Of a stretch of 15,998 nucleotides of DNA, positions 1 to 6,515 are shown piece by piece. A program made the translations under genes and the position numbers. Every line of letters begins with the position of its first letter. The stretch's first letter is position 1. A model generated the notes under the pieces. It was not told the DNA's origin. It worked only from the letters and a program-made list of their open reading frames with translations, and searched no databases. Origin of the DNA: Methanobrevibacter sp. (GTDB taxonomy: Archaea; Methanobacteriota; Methanobacteria; Methanobacteriales; Methanobacteriaceae); NCBI GenBank assembly GCA_016838945.1, contig JADLKP010000029.1:1-15998 (forward strand), read 5' to 3'.

Positions 1-692
1 TAAATAATTATCATAAAATAAATTCAGAATAAATTTTTACTATAATAAAAAACATTCATCAATTATAAGATAAAAATAACAATTATTCGTTGAGTTATTT
101 GAATTAGCTTTATATTAAACTACTTTTACCACATATTAAAATCAGGAAATTTTAATACACATTATTTGAATATTTGAATCAAAAGATAAATCTAAATTAA
201 TAAGTATTTTAATTTTAGGATTTAAACAATTCAATTTGTTAATTTCGATCAATAGATATGACAAACTAATAAAGAAATATGTAGATATTTGAATAATTAT
301 CTTTAAATTTTAATCAATAGAATCATAGAATATCTTTTTTTATATGAATTCACACAATAGATTGTCTTGGAATATTTTGAGCTAAATAGCCATTAATATT
401 CAGGAATTCTAAAGAACAGTATCTGTTTTTATCAATTAATTTATTAAAATTAATTAATCAATTTATTACAAATTACAGTATAATTTAAAAATTATAATCA
501 ATTGTAAATTAACAAATTATTAATTAAAATTAATTATAATTAAGCTAGTAGTAAAAATTGTTATTATGCTAAATCTTAATTAGAATAATTAATTTTAAAT
601 CATTACATTAATCAAATAAGTTTTAATTAAACTAAAAATGAGGTATTATTAATTATAAATGTTTAAAACTGAAAAAATAAGAATTATTCATA

Positions 693-706
693 GGTTTTAA
701 ATTATC
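693..706 (+). promoter_or_regulatory. Possible TATA element for dnaG
   Basis: The segment reads GGTTTTAAATTATC and is the best BRE/TATA-like sequence at a workable distance before dnaG. It predicts transcription starting near 725-732 and a leader of roughly 60 nt. A second candidate (752-761) lies too close to the SD to leave a leader. The assignment is weak because the whole region is AT-rich. Confidence 0.25.
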
Positions 707-774
707 ATGAAGGATATTAGTTATGATAACAATTCTACGATAAACTAGCCTTAAATTATCCTATTACAAAGCTC

Positions 775-782
775 AAAGGAGG
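775..782 (+). promoter_or_regulatory. Shine-Dalgarno site of dnaG
   Basis: AAAGGAGG lies 6 nt before the ATG at 789 and matches the anti-SD of archaeal 16S rRNA. It fixes the dnaG start. Confidence 0.85.
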
Positions 783-788
783 CTTATT

Positions 789-2156
789 ATGGGAAAAGGT
801 GTAGAATTAACTACAACTAAATATCTTATTCACGCTCAAATCAATGCAAACGGAATCGTAGAAAAACCTGATGTGGTTGGTGCAGTTTTCGGGCAAACTG
901 AAGGTCTTTTAAGTAACGACTTAGACTTAAGAGAACTTCAAAGAACTGGAAGAATCGGAAGAATCCAAGTTATCATTCACTCAAATGGTGGACGTGCAAA
1001 AGGAGAAATCGTAATTCCATCTAGTTTAGATAGAATTGAAACTGCTATCCTTGCAGCATCCTTGGAAACCATTAATCGTGTAGGTCCTTGTGAAGCTTCT
1101 ATTGAAGTTCTTAGAGTGGAAGATGTAAGAGCCGTGAAAAGACAACAAGTTATTAATCGTGCAAAAGAAATTTATATGGGCATGATGGAAACTGTCTCTC
1201 CTGAAAGCATGAAAATGATTGAAGAAATCAGAGAATCCATGAGAGTCCATGAAATCTCTGAATTTGGAGCAGAAAGACTTCCTGCAGGTCCAAATGTACA
1301 TACTTCCGATGCAATTATTGTTGTTGAAGGAAGAAATGATGTTTTAAATTTATTAAAATACGGAATTAAAAACACTGTCGCAGTAGAAGGAGTAAATATT
1401 CCTGTAAGCGTTGCAGAATTAACCAAAAAACGAACTGTAACCGCATTTGTTGATGGTGACCGTGGCGGAGAGCTAATCTTAAAAGAACTCTTGCAAGTTG
1501 GAGACGTTGACTACATTACAAGAGCTCCAAGAGGCAAAGAGGTCGAAGATCTTGAAAAAGATGAAGTATTGATTGCTTTAAGAGACAAAGCTCCTACTGA
1601 ACAAGTCATAAACAACCTTGATTTCAATTTAGACACCCAATCAAAAATGTCTAAAAACAAAATCAACAGGCCCAGTAAAGGCAGTGACAGAAGAGCAAAA
1701 AACTTAAACAAGTCTGACAAGTTCCACGGAAACAAAAACGGCAGAAGCGATCGTAAAGACAAGTTTGATAGAAAAGACAGAAACGATAGAAAAAACGGTA
1801 GAAACGATCGCAGAGGAAAAGACAGAAATTCCAGAGGCCGTAGAGACAGACAAAGCGACAGAATTCAAGATAGTAGAATAAAATTATTAAAGAACATGCT
1901 AAAAGACTTAGAAGGAACTGGAAACAGTGAAATCTACGATGATTCTTTAAACCTTTTAAAAGAAACTAAGGTTGAAACCCTTTATGATGAGTTAAAAAAT
2001 GACAACCCTGAAGCAGACACCGTTATTTTCGATGGTGTAATCAGCCAAAGATTAGTTGACATCGCATACTCCAAAGGAATCAAAACATTAGTAGCTTTCA
2101 AATCAAGCAGAGTAATTAAAAGACCTGACAAGCTCAGAATAGTTACTTTAAACTAA
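789..2156 (+). CDS. dnaG: Archaeal DnaG-type primase
   Basis: This is a 455-residue archaeal DnaG. The family has a TOPRIM domain and is linked both to primer synthesis and, in several archaea, to the RNA exosome, where it acts as an RNA-binding cap subunit. The N-terminal domain (about 1-165) has the family sequence around LIHAQINANGIVEKPDVVGA. The TOPRIM core follows: IIVVEGRNDV at about 176-185 carries the catalytic glutamate E180, and FVDGDRGG at 220-227 carries the acidic DxD pair D222/D224. Residues about 294-359 form a very basic low-complexity linker of D-R-K-N-G repeats. A conserved C-terminal part (about 360-455) follows. The start is set by AAAGGAGG 6 nt upstream. The gene appears monocistronic: about 790 bp without a gene lie upstream and a hairpin plus T-tract lies downstream. 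Zinc-finger and helicase-binding domains of bacterial DnaG are absent, as expected for the archaeal form. Confidence 0.95.
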   Translation: MGKGVELTTTKYLIHAQINANGIVEKPDVVGAVFGQTEGLLSNDLDLRELQRTGRIGRIQVIIHSNGGRAKGEIVIPSSLDRIETAILAASLETINRVGPCEASIEVLRVEDVRAVKRQQVINRAKEIYMGMMETVSPESMKMIEEIRESMRVHEISEFGAERLPAGPNVHTSDAIIVVEGRNDVLNLLKYGIKNTVAVEGVNIPVSVAELTKKRTVTAFVDGDRGGELILKELLQVGDVDYITRAPRGKEVEDLEKDEVLIALRDKAPTEQVINNLDFNLDTQSKMSKNKINRPSKGSDRRAKNLNKSDKFHGNKNGRSDRKDKFDRKDRNDRKNGRNDRRGKDRNSRGRRDRQSDRIQDSRIKLLKNMLKDLEGTGNSEIYDDSLNLLKETKVETLYDELKNDNPEADTVIFDGVISQRLVDIAYSKGIKTLVAFKSSRVIKRPDKLRIVTLN

Positions 2157-2188
2157 ATTCGACTATTTGAATAATAAGTTCCAAATAA

Positions 2189-2236
2189 AATAGAAATAAT
2201 TATTTATTTCTATTACTTTTCTTTTTTTCTTTTTTT
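2189..2236 (+). terminator. Hairpin plus T-tract terminator of dnaG
   Basis: A perfect 11-bp inverted repeat, AATAGAAATAA / TTATTTCTATT with a 4-nt loop, spans 2189-2214. T-rich runs (T4, T7, T7) follow at 2217-2236. Archaeal termination needs mainly the U-rich tract; the weak A/T stem may assist. Confidence 0.7.
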
Positions 2237-2251
2237 ATAAACTAATAATCG

Positions 2252-2305
2252 ACTAATTTTACTAATTTTACTAATTTTACTAATTTTACTAATTTTACTA
2301 ATTTA
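2252..2305. repeat. 9-bp tandem repeat, six copies (ACTAATTTT)
   Basis: The unit ACTAATTTT is repeated head to tail six times. The first five copies are exact and the sixth ends in A instead of T. It is non-coding, directly after the dnaG terminator. The number of copies probably varies by replication slippage. No function can be read from it. Confidence 0.92.
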
Positions 2306-2361
2306 AGACTAGAAAAATCTTTTTTTAAAAGTGAAAAATTTAAAAATATTTAAATAAAACC

Positions 2362-2376
2362 AAATATATAATATAG
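2362..2376 (+). promoter_or_regulatory. TATA-like element upstream of the recombinase gene
   Basis: AAATATATAATATAG preceded by an A/C-rich BRE-like stretch is the strongest TATA match in this spacer. It would start transcription near 2395, giving a leader of about 200 nt that includes the 15-bp repeats. A promoter closer to the gene cannot be excluded. Confidence 0.35.
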
Positions 2377-2467
2377 GTATAACGAAGTAAATATTAATAG
2401 ATTATTTAAAAATATTGAAATGAAATTAATTAAAAAGAAGTTAATTAAAAAAATTATTAATTAAAAA

Positions 2468-2527
2468 GAAATTAATTAGTAAGAAATTAATTAGTAAGAA
2501 ATTAATTAGTGAGAAATTAATTAATAA
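2468..2527. repeat. 15-bp direct repeat, four copies, before the recombinase gene
   Basis: The unit GAAATTAATTAGTAA is repeated four times head to tail (2468, 2483, 2498, 2513). The third copy ends GTGA and the fourth ends AATAA. Each unit carries the palindrome AATTAATT. Degenerate units precede it from about 2422. There are no spacers between units, so it is not a CRISPR array. Confidence 0.9.
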
Positions 2528-2594
2528 TAAATCAAAATAATATAATCCTAAATTTAGATTAATGGGTTTGGCAATATCTAAAGAAGGAATCTAC

Positions 2595-3590
2595 ATGAAT
2601 TTTTTTACAGAGCAATTAAACTTATCAAATGAACCGATTCAAAAATCTCCAATAAAACTGCCTGTTCTTGATGAAAATGGAGAAAAGAAACATTTGATGG
2701 AAGTGTTTGATTTTGAAAGCATGCTCGAAGACTATTTGATTGAACTTGAAATCAGAAACTATTCAGAAAACACTGTAAAGACATACAGCTCCATCATACA
2801 TAATCTGATCACTTATATGAAAAAGGAAGAAAACCTATATGATGGCAAAAGATTCTTGGCTAGTTTCAGAAAGTACATTCGTGATTTGAAAAGGGACAAA
2901 TACCTTACTCAAAATTATATTTACTTAACTACTGTTGTTTCCAAGAAATTCCTTGAATTCAACAACATCTATTTTTTAGAGGACATCAAGAATCCAAAGA
3001 GAACAAAATCATTGCCTAAATCATTGAATGAAAAGGAAGTGCAGGATCTCCTCGAAGCAGTGACAGTCAATGAAAATGACACTCCATTCAAACGGAAATC
3101 AAAAAGAAGGGATAAGGTAATTCTAACATTGCTTTACTCAACTGGACTTCGTATTTCCGAACTTGTCAAATTATTGAAAAGGGATATTGATTTTGACGAA
3201 AGGACAATAAGAGTCAGAGGTAAAGGGGACAAGGATAGAATTGTTCTTTTCGATGAGCATACCAAAGGGCTTTTGCTTGATTATCTTGAAAACGACAAGC
3301 ATGACAGCGAGTATATCTTCATAAACAAAAATGGAAACAGATTGACTCCAAGATATGTCCAGATGATGATAAAGAAATATGCTAAAGAAGCGGGAATCAA
3401 AAAGAAAGTTACTCCCCACGTCTTAAGGCACTCCTTTGCAACACACCTCTTGAAAAATGGGGTGGACATCAGAGTAATTCAGCAATTGCTTGGACATTCA
3501 AGCCTTTCCACTACACAAATCTATACCAGCGTAGATATGGATACCATCAAAACAGTTTATGACCAAGCAAGGGAACAGGAAAATCAATAG
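2595..3590 (+). CDS. xerA: XerA/XerD-like tyrosine recombinase
   Basis: This is a site-specific recombinase of the phage-integrase (tyrosine) family. An archaeal XerA would resolve chromosome dimers at a dif site. Numbered from the ATG at 2595 (331 residues), an N-terminal extension (1-40) precedes a core-binding domain (about 42-125, with NTVKTYSSIIHNL). The catalytic domain follows from about 145. The full active set is visible: R186 in STGLRISEL, the GKGDKDR beta-hairpin lysine at about 210, H275 and R278 in HVLRHSFATHL, H301 in LLGHSS, and the nucleophile Y310 in IYTSVD. An in-frame ATG at 2562 has no SD, whereas AGAAGGA sits 6 nt before 2595, so the shorter start is preferred. No phage genes, attachment-site duplication or excision factor lie nearby, which favours a housekeeping role over an integrase. 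The gene ends 68 bp before the ATP-grasp gene and may be co-transcribed with it. Confidence 0.85.
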   Translation: MNFFTEQLNLSNEPIQKSPIKLPVLDENGEKKHLMEVFDFESMLEDYLIELEIRNYSENTVKTYSSIIHNLITYMKKEENLYDGKRFLASFRKYIRDLKRDKYLTQNYIYLTTVVSKKFLEFNNIYFLEDIKNPKRTKSLPKSLNEKEVQDLLEAVTVNENDTPFKRKSKRRDKVILTLLYSTGLRISELVKLLKRDIDFDERTIRVRGKGDKDRIVLFDEHTKGLLLDYLENDKHDSEYIFINKNGNRLTPRYVQMMIKKYAKEAGIKKKVTPHVLRHSFATHLLKNGVDIRVIQQLLGHSSLSTTQIYTSVDMDTIKTVYDQAREQENQ

Positions 3591-3648
3591 AAAAATCAAA
3601 ACATTAAATAAAAATTAAGATTTCATAAAATTTGAAAAATAGCTTGAA

Positions 3649-3654
3649 GGTGGA
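3649..3654 (+). promoter_or_regulatory. Shine-Dalgarno site deciding the ATP-grasp start
   Basis: GGTGGA lies 4 nt before the ATG at 3659. A second ATG at 3655 is out of frame and closer to the SD, so 3659 is the start of the long reading frame. Confidence 0.65.
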
Positions 3655-3658
3655 ATGA

Positions 3659-4912
3659 ATGAAAAACTTACTCCTCATGGGAATCGACACAAGGCCTATG
3701 GTTAATTCTGCATTGAACTTGGATTATAAAACATTTTCTGTAAGCTATTTCAAGACTGTTGATTTTAAGATGCCATTTAAAGAAAAACATGTTTTAAATC
3801 AGGAAAGTGTAATTTCATGCGGAAGATTTGAAGAAAATTATTCTCCTATGAAACTTCTTCAACTATTTGATGAAATGGCTCATGAAAATGATGATGCTAT
3901 CAATGATTCTGATAAAGATGAAATTGATAAGATTGTACTCACCACTGGAATAAATGCAAATGATTTTTGTGGAAAATTTGAAAAGCATAAAAAAATTATT
4001 TGTGGAAATAAAAAAACTGAAAAAGTTGACAACAAATTTAAATTTTTCAATAGCATAAGAAATAAATTTGACGTTCCACTTACATTTCAACCATCTGATA
4101 TAGGGGAACTTAATGAAATATTACAACAATATGATAATAATCAATTTATTTTAAAACCCCTTCAAGGAAGTGGAGGGTTAGGAATTTTCTTGCTAAATAA
4201 TGAAAGTTTAAGTGAAAATAATAATGGCAATGAAATTCTCGAAAATATTTCATATGAAAACTATATGATTCAGGAATATATTGATGGAATAAATGTTTCA
4301 TCTTCAGTGTTGTCAAGTCATGATGAGCAAAAAAATTTGATCAACTCAAGATTGATCACTGAACATGACTTAGGCAATGACACATTTGAATATTCTGGAA
4401 ATATTTTGCCATTGGATGAAAATAGCCTTAAAATGTTTAATGGCAATCAAACTGATTTTGATGCTGATGAATTGAATGAGGAGATGAAAAATACATCCCA
4501 AGATCTGATAAAGGAATTTGGTCTTATTGGATCAAATGGTGTAGACTATGTTTTGGATAAAAGTGGTCAATTGAAAGTCATTGAAATTAATCCAAGATTC
4601 CAAGGAACATATGAATTGGTAGAAAATGTACTTGGCATAAATCTTTTGGATGCACATATCAAAGCTTGTGAAGGAGAACTTATTGAGATTCCAAATGCAG
4701 AATCATATTCTATTAAGAAAATAATTTATGCAAGAAAACAAGTGAATATTGGAAACTTGAATATTCCGAATGTCTTTGATGTTCCTTATCAAGGAGTAAA
4801 AATAGAAAAAGACCAGCCTTTGGTAACAATCATCAGTTCCAATAATGATTTGGAAAAAGCTATGGATGATGTTAAAATAGCTGAAGAAAAAGTTTATAAA
4901 AATATTGATTAA
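3659..4912 (+). CDS. ATP-grasp carboligase-like protein (COG2232 type)
   Basis: This is a 417-residue ATP-grasp enzyme of unknown substrate. The family joins a carboxylate, activated as an acyl phosphate, to a nucleophile. The N-terminus LLLMGIDTRPMVNSAL resembles the pre-ATP-grasp fold of the archaeal proteins called predicted carboligases related to biotin carboxylase. The ATP-grasp core contains FILKPLQGSGGLGIFLL (163-179, nucleotide-binding lysine and glycine loop), YMIQEYIDGINVSSS (202-216, hinge acidic residues) and VIEINPRFQGTYELVE (307-322, Mg-binding Glu/Asn and Arg). The C-terminal part (about 352-417) includes IIYAR and PYQGVKIEKDQPLVTI, typical of this group. It is not MfnD, whose N-terminus differs. 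The first half is rich in Asn and Asp, and the gene is more AT-rich than its recombinase neighbour. The domain call is strong; the substrate is unknown. Confidence 0.8.
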   Translation: MKNLLLMGIDTRPMVNSALNLDYKTFSVSYFKTVDFKMPFKEKHVLNQESVISCGRFEENYSPMKLLQLFDEMAHENDDAINDSDKDEIDKIVLTTGINANDFCGKFEKHKKIICGNKKTEKVDNKFKFFNSIRNKFDVPLTFQPSDIGELNEILQQYDNNQFILKPLQGSGGLGIFLLNNESLSENNNGNEILENISYENYMIQEYIDGINVSSSVLSSHDEQKNLINSRLITEHDLGNDTFEYSGNILPLDENSLKMFNGNQTDFDADELNEEMKNTSQDLIKEFGLIGSNGVDYVLDKSGQLKVIEINPRFQGTYELVENVLGINLLDAHIKACEGELIEIPNAESYSIKKIIYARKQVNIGNLNIPNVFDVPYQGVKIEKDQPLVTIISSNNDLEKAMDDVKIAEEKVYKNID

Positions 4913-4988
4913 AAAAAAATACATTTAATTATCCATTAATTATAATTTATTTCAATTAATTAATAAATGAATTAAAAAATAAAGAATA

Positions 4989-5144
4989 TTAAAAGTGTAT
5001 AATTCCCACTAATATTAAAATAAGGATTATAGTGCCTATAACAATTAGAAATGTGGTCATTACCATAGCACCTGTAATGCCCATGAATAACTTTGCCTTA
5101 TTATCAGGATTTCTTAAAAATTGATGAATTGGATCTCTTCTCAT
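4989..5144 (-). CDS. Small hydrophobic membrane protein, function unknown
   Basis: This 51-residue protein has a charged N-terminus, MRRDPIHQFLRNPDNKAK, followed by about 33 uncharged hydrophobic residues to the end (LFMGITGAMVMT...GIIHF). That is long enough for one extended or two very short membrane helices. The start ATG at 5144 has GGTGA at 5150-5154 and a TATA element at about 5178-5190. An upstream TTG at 5177 would add 11 residues but has no SD. The many N-terminal charges suggest a cytosolic N-terminus. It stands alone, convergent with the ATP-grasp gene and upstream of no other gene. It is not Sec61-beta, whose motif is absent. It probably is real, because promoter, SD and amphipathic layout agree, but I do not recognise a family. 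Confidence 0.7.
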   Translation of the reverse strand: MRRDPIHQFLRNPDNKAKLFMGITGAMVMTTFLIVIGTIILILILVGIIHF

Positions 5145-5177
5145 TATTTCACCATTAAACCATACTAAATTATACAA

Positions 5178-5190
5178 TATTATATATTAA
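5178..5190 (-). promoter_or_regulatory. TATA element of the 51-residue membrane protein gene
   Basis: Read on the minus strand, TTAATATATAATA is centred about 40 nt before the ATG at 5144. It predicts a start near 5159 and a leader of about 15 nt that just includes the GGTGA ribosome-binding site. Confidence 0.5.
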
Positions 5191-5332
5191 AAAAGAACTT
5201 ATTAAATTTTACTTAAAAAATACTGATGAAAAGGATAACTGATTAAAAAAGCTTGTTTTAAAAATTATTTAGAAATCATAAAAGGTTATAAAAATAGCGA
5301 TTAAAGATATAACACTGTTATAAAAGTGTTCC

Positions 5333-5339
5333 AAAAAAA
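5333..5339 (-). terminator. T7 terminator of tRNA-Gln
   Basis: Seven T residues on the minus strand begin 5 nt after the discriminator base of the tRNA. A short inverted repeat, AACACT / AGTGTT with an 8-nt loop (5311-5330), lies just beyond it. Confidence 0.6.
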
Positions 5340-5343
5340 TTGA

Positions 5344-5415
5344 TAGTCCCGAGCGGAGTCGAACCGCCGTCTCCGGGTCCAAAGCCTAGAAGGATTACCA
5401 CTACCCCACGGGACT
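5344..5415 (-). tRNA. tRNA-Gln (anticodon TTG)
   Basis: The 72-nt sequence folds into a cloverleaf. The acceptor stem is AGTCCCG / CGGGACT with discriminator A. The T arm is GGCGG-TTCGACT-CCGCT with one G-U pair. The anticodon loop is CTTTGGA, giving anticodon TTG (glutamine). CCA is not encoded; TCA follows A73. The anticodon stem is CTAGG / CCCGG, which leaves an A29-C41 mismatch next to a U28-G42 wobble. There is no intron. Methanogens charge this tRNA with Glu and then amidate it (GatDE), from family knowledge. A TATA box lies about 30-38 nt upstream and a T7 tract directly downstream, so it is an independent transcript. Confidence 0.95.
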
Positions 5416-5440
5416 ATACAACATACTATAATATATTAAA

Positions 5441-5456
5441 CATTATATATAAAGTT
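5441..5456 (-). promoter_or_regulatory. TATA box of tRNA-Gln
   Basis: The minus strand reads TAACTTTATATATAAT here, which contains the methanogen TTTATATA consensus. It lies about 31-38 nt before the mature tRNA 5' end and predicts a transcription start near 5424, about 9 nt before the tRNA. Confidence 0.75.
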
Positions 5457-5588
5457 AACTAATATTAATGGACATAATCAATGATAATTAAAATTTATTA
5501 ACAGCAATTAATGTTAATAATTGAACATATGAGATAAAAATATTAAAAATTTTAAATGATTTGAATTAATTAATAAACTATTTAACTA

Positions 5589-5600
5589 TTATACTATAAA
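5589..5600 (+). promoter_or_regulatory. TATA-like element of the YgjV-family gene
   Basis: TATACTATAAAA ends about 30 nt before the ATG at 5630. It would start transcription at about 5620, leaving a leader of only 8-20 nt, which fits the absence of a Shine-Dalgarno site. Confidence 0.45.
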
Positions 5601-5629
5601 ACTAATATTATGACAACACCATAGACATA

Positions 5630-6181
5630 ATGGGTTTGCCTATGAATATACTTATAGGAAACGCCATTTCACTGATTGCAGGACTTTTTATCATAGCCAG
5701 TTTGATAGTGAATGATGATAAGAGAGCATACAAATACCAGATTTTCAATGCTGCAATATTGGTGATCGCTTCATTTTTCTTTGAGTCCCTAGTTGGTGCA
5801 GTCATTATGGCAATTGCAACCATTAGGCTCACTATGGTTTATAAGGATAAGTTTTCAATCCGATGGGCAATATTTTTCCTTATTCTATCAACAGGTGTTG
5901 GTTTAGCAGTAAACACATTAGGTCTTGTTGGCTTAATTCCAATTGTTGCAGTTATTCAGATAACAATATGCAATTATGCATATAAGGACATCAGATGGAT
6001 CAAGCTTAGTTTTATTGTAAATGAAGCATTTTACATATTCTATTTCATGCTGATTTCAGATTATGTATCAACACTTATACAAATGCTTACTGTAGCAATA
6101 GGATCTGTTTCCTATGTAAAATTAGTTTCTGATCGTAATGCAATGGCTACCCTTCAGGAAGCATCAAGCGAAGGAGCTTAA
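5630..6181 (+). CDS. YgjV-family integral membrane protein
   Basis: This 183-residue protein resembles the bacterial inner membrane protein YgjV family (Imp-YgjV), of unknown function. It has five to six hydrophobic segments (about 6-27, 39-68, 77-98, 100-115, 126-143 and 145-163). The family pattern is visible: a glycine-rich first helix, a short NDDKRAYKYQ loop at about 28-37 like the charged loop of the E. coli protein, and a helix with ATIRLTMVYKDK. The length matches the family. Two starts are possible, ATG 5630 and ATG 5642. Neither has an SD; the TATA spacing allows both, and 5642 fits bacterial homologues slightly better. It stands alone between tRNA-Gln (divergent) and the ATP synthase operon (convergent). 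Confidence 0.7.
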   Translation: MGLPMNILIGNAISLIAGLFIIASLIVNDDKRAYKYQIFNAAILVIASFFFESLVGAVIMAIATIRLTMVYKDKFSIRWAIFFLILSTGVGLAVNTLGLVGLIPIVAVIQITICNYAYKDIRWIKLSFIVNEAFYIFYFMLISDYVSTLIQMLTVAIGSVSYVKLVSDRNAMATLQEASSEGA

Positions 6182-6189
6182 ATTTACTA

Positions 6190-6206
6190 TTTTTACAATT
6201 TTTTCC
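6190..6206 (+). terminator. T-rich terminator after the YgjV-family gene
   Basis: Two T runs separated by ACAA lie 9-25 nt after the stop codon. This is the usual archaeal signal for intrinsic termination. More T-rich sequence follows to 6300. Confidence 0.5.
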
Positions 6207-6219
6207 ATTAACTTATTTC

Positions 6220-6270
6220 CTAATTTAGTATATTCTATTTTAGTATATTTTCCAATTTAGTTTATTTTCC
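6220..6270. repeat. Degenerate 15-18-bp T-rich tandem repeat, three copies
   Basis: Three consecutive variants of C(T/A)ATTTTAGTATATTTTC lie at 6220-6234, 6235-6252 and 6253-6270. They are imperfect and lie in the 3' region of the YgjV-family transcript, where they add further U-tracts. Confidence 0.6.
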
Positions 6271-6476
6271 ATGATTTATTTTTTATTAAATATACTGTTT
6301 TTAAAGAGGCATAATAATTGCTTATTTAAAAGCAGTTTACACTAAAACAAAATATAAATTAAAATTAGAATAATTAAAAACGAAAACATGATTAAAAATG
6401 ATAAAAAAATAAAATTAGTAAAAATTAGTTTAATTAGTAAAAATAACAAAAATCTAAAAATAAAAAAGATAATAAT

Positions 6477-6515
6477 AAAAAAATTTAGATAAGACCAAAA
6501 TAAAATATTTTGGCC
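6477..6515 (-). terminator. Terminator of the ATP synthase operon
   Basis: On the minus strand, a 10-bp stem GGCCAAAATA / TATTTTGGTC with a 3-nt loop (6493-6515, one G-U pair) is followed after 9 nt by TTTTTTT (6483-6477) and more T-rich sequence. This hairpin plus U-tract lies about 80 nt after the stop codon of subunit D. Confidence 0.75.

Larger units (their letters stand above)
1..788. other. AT-rich gene-free leader region upstream of dnaG
   Basis: No convincing coding region is visible here on either strand. Stops occur every few codons, and the few ATGs open frames of at most about 13 codons without a Shine-Dalgarno site. The stretch is almost entirely A and T, with many AATTAATT-type words. 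The word TATTTGAAT occurs four times between 96 and 294. The last part (about 690-788) must carry the dnaG promoter and leader. No tRNA-like or other stable RNA fold was recognised by eye. It could hold a decayed gene or an unrecognised RNA; the sequence alone does not decide. Confidence 0.6.
2157..2594. other. Repeat-rich spacer between dnaG and the recombinase gene
   Basis: No gene is recognised in these 438 bases. In order it holds the dnaG terminator, six copies of a 9-bp tandem repeat, a TATA-like element near 2362-2376, four copies of a 15-bp direct repeat with degenerate copies before it, and an imperfect palindrome just before the recombinase start. A 14-codon Lys/Ile frame at 2420-2464 has no SD and is not called. 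Confidence 0.7.

Noticed and set aside
344..385. 13-codon frame MNSHNRLSWNILS before dnaG
   Set aside because: It is too short, has no SD, and no promoter-like element is placed for it.
233..518. 13-bp inverted repeat AATTTGTTAATTT / AAATTAACAAATT about 260 bp apart
   Set aside because: In nearly pure A/T sequence a match of this length is expected about once by chance, and nothing else marks the ends of an element.
708..749. 13-codon frame MKDISYDNNSTIN in the dnaG leader, possible leader peptide
   Set aside because: It has no SD and no amino-acid bias that would suggest attenuation, so it cannot be told from chance.
2420..2464. 14-codon Lys/Ile frame within the repeats before the recombinase
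   Set aside because: It arises from the AAATTAATTAAAAA repeats and has no SD.
2252..2527. Possible CRISPR array near the recombinase
   Set aside because: Both repeat families are contiguous tandem units of 9 and 15 bp with no unique spacers, and no cas gene is present.
2562..2594. Eleven-residue longer start of the recombinase
   Set aside because: No SD precedes the ATG at 2562, which abuts a palindrome, whereas AGAAGGA precedes the ATG at 2595.
5145..5177. Longer version of the small membrane protein from a TTG codon
   Set aside because: The codon is TTG without an SD and overlaps the predicted leader; the ATG at 5144 has GGTGA at the right distance.
5344..5415. tRNA-Gln as integration site for an element using the nearby recombinase
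   Set aside because: The 3' part of the tRNA is not duplicated in the window and no phage or plasmid genes are present.
6388..6492. 34-codon frame MIKNDKKIKLVK... on the plus strand
   Set aside because: It is mostly AAA/ATA/ATT codons, has no SD, and overlaps the operon terminator. This is expected by chance in such A-rich DNA.
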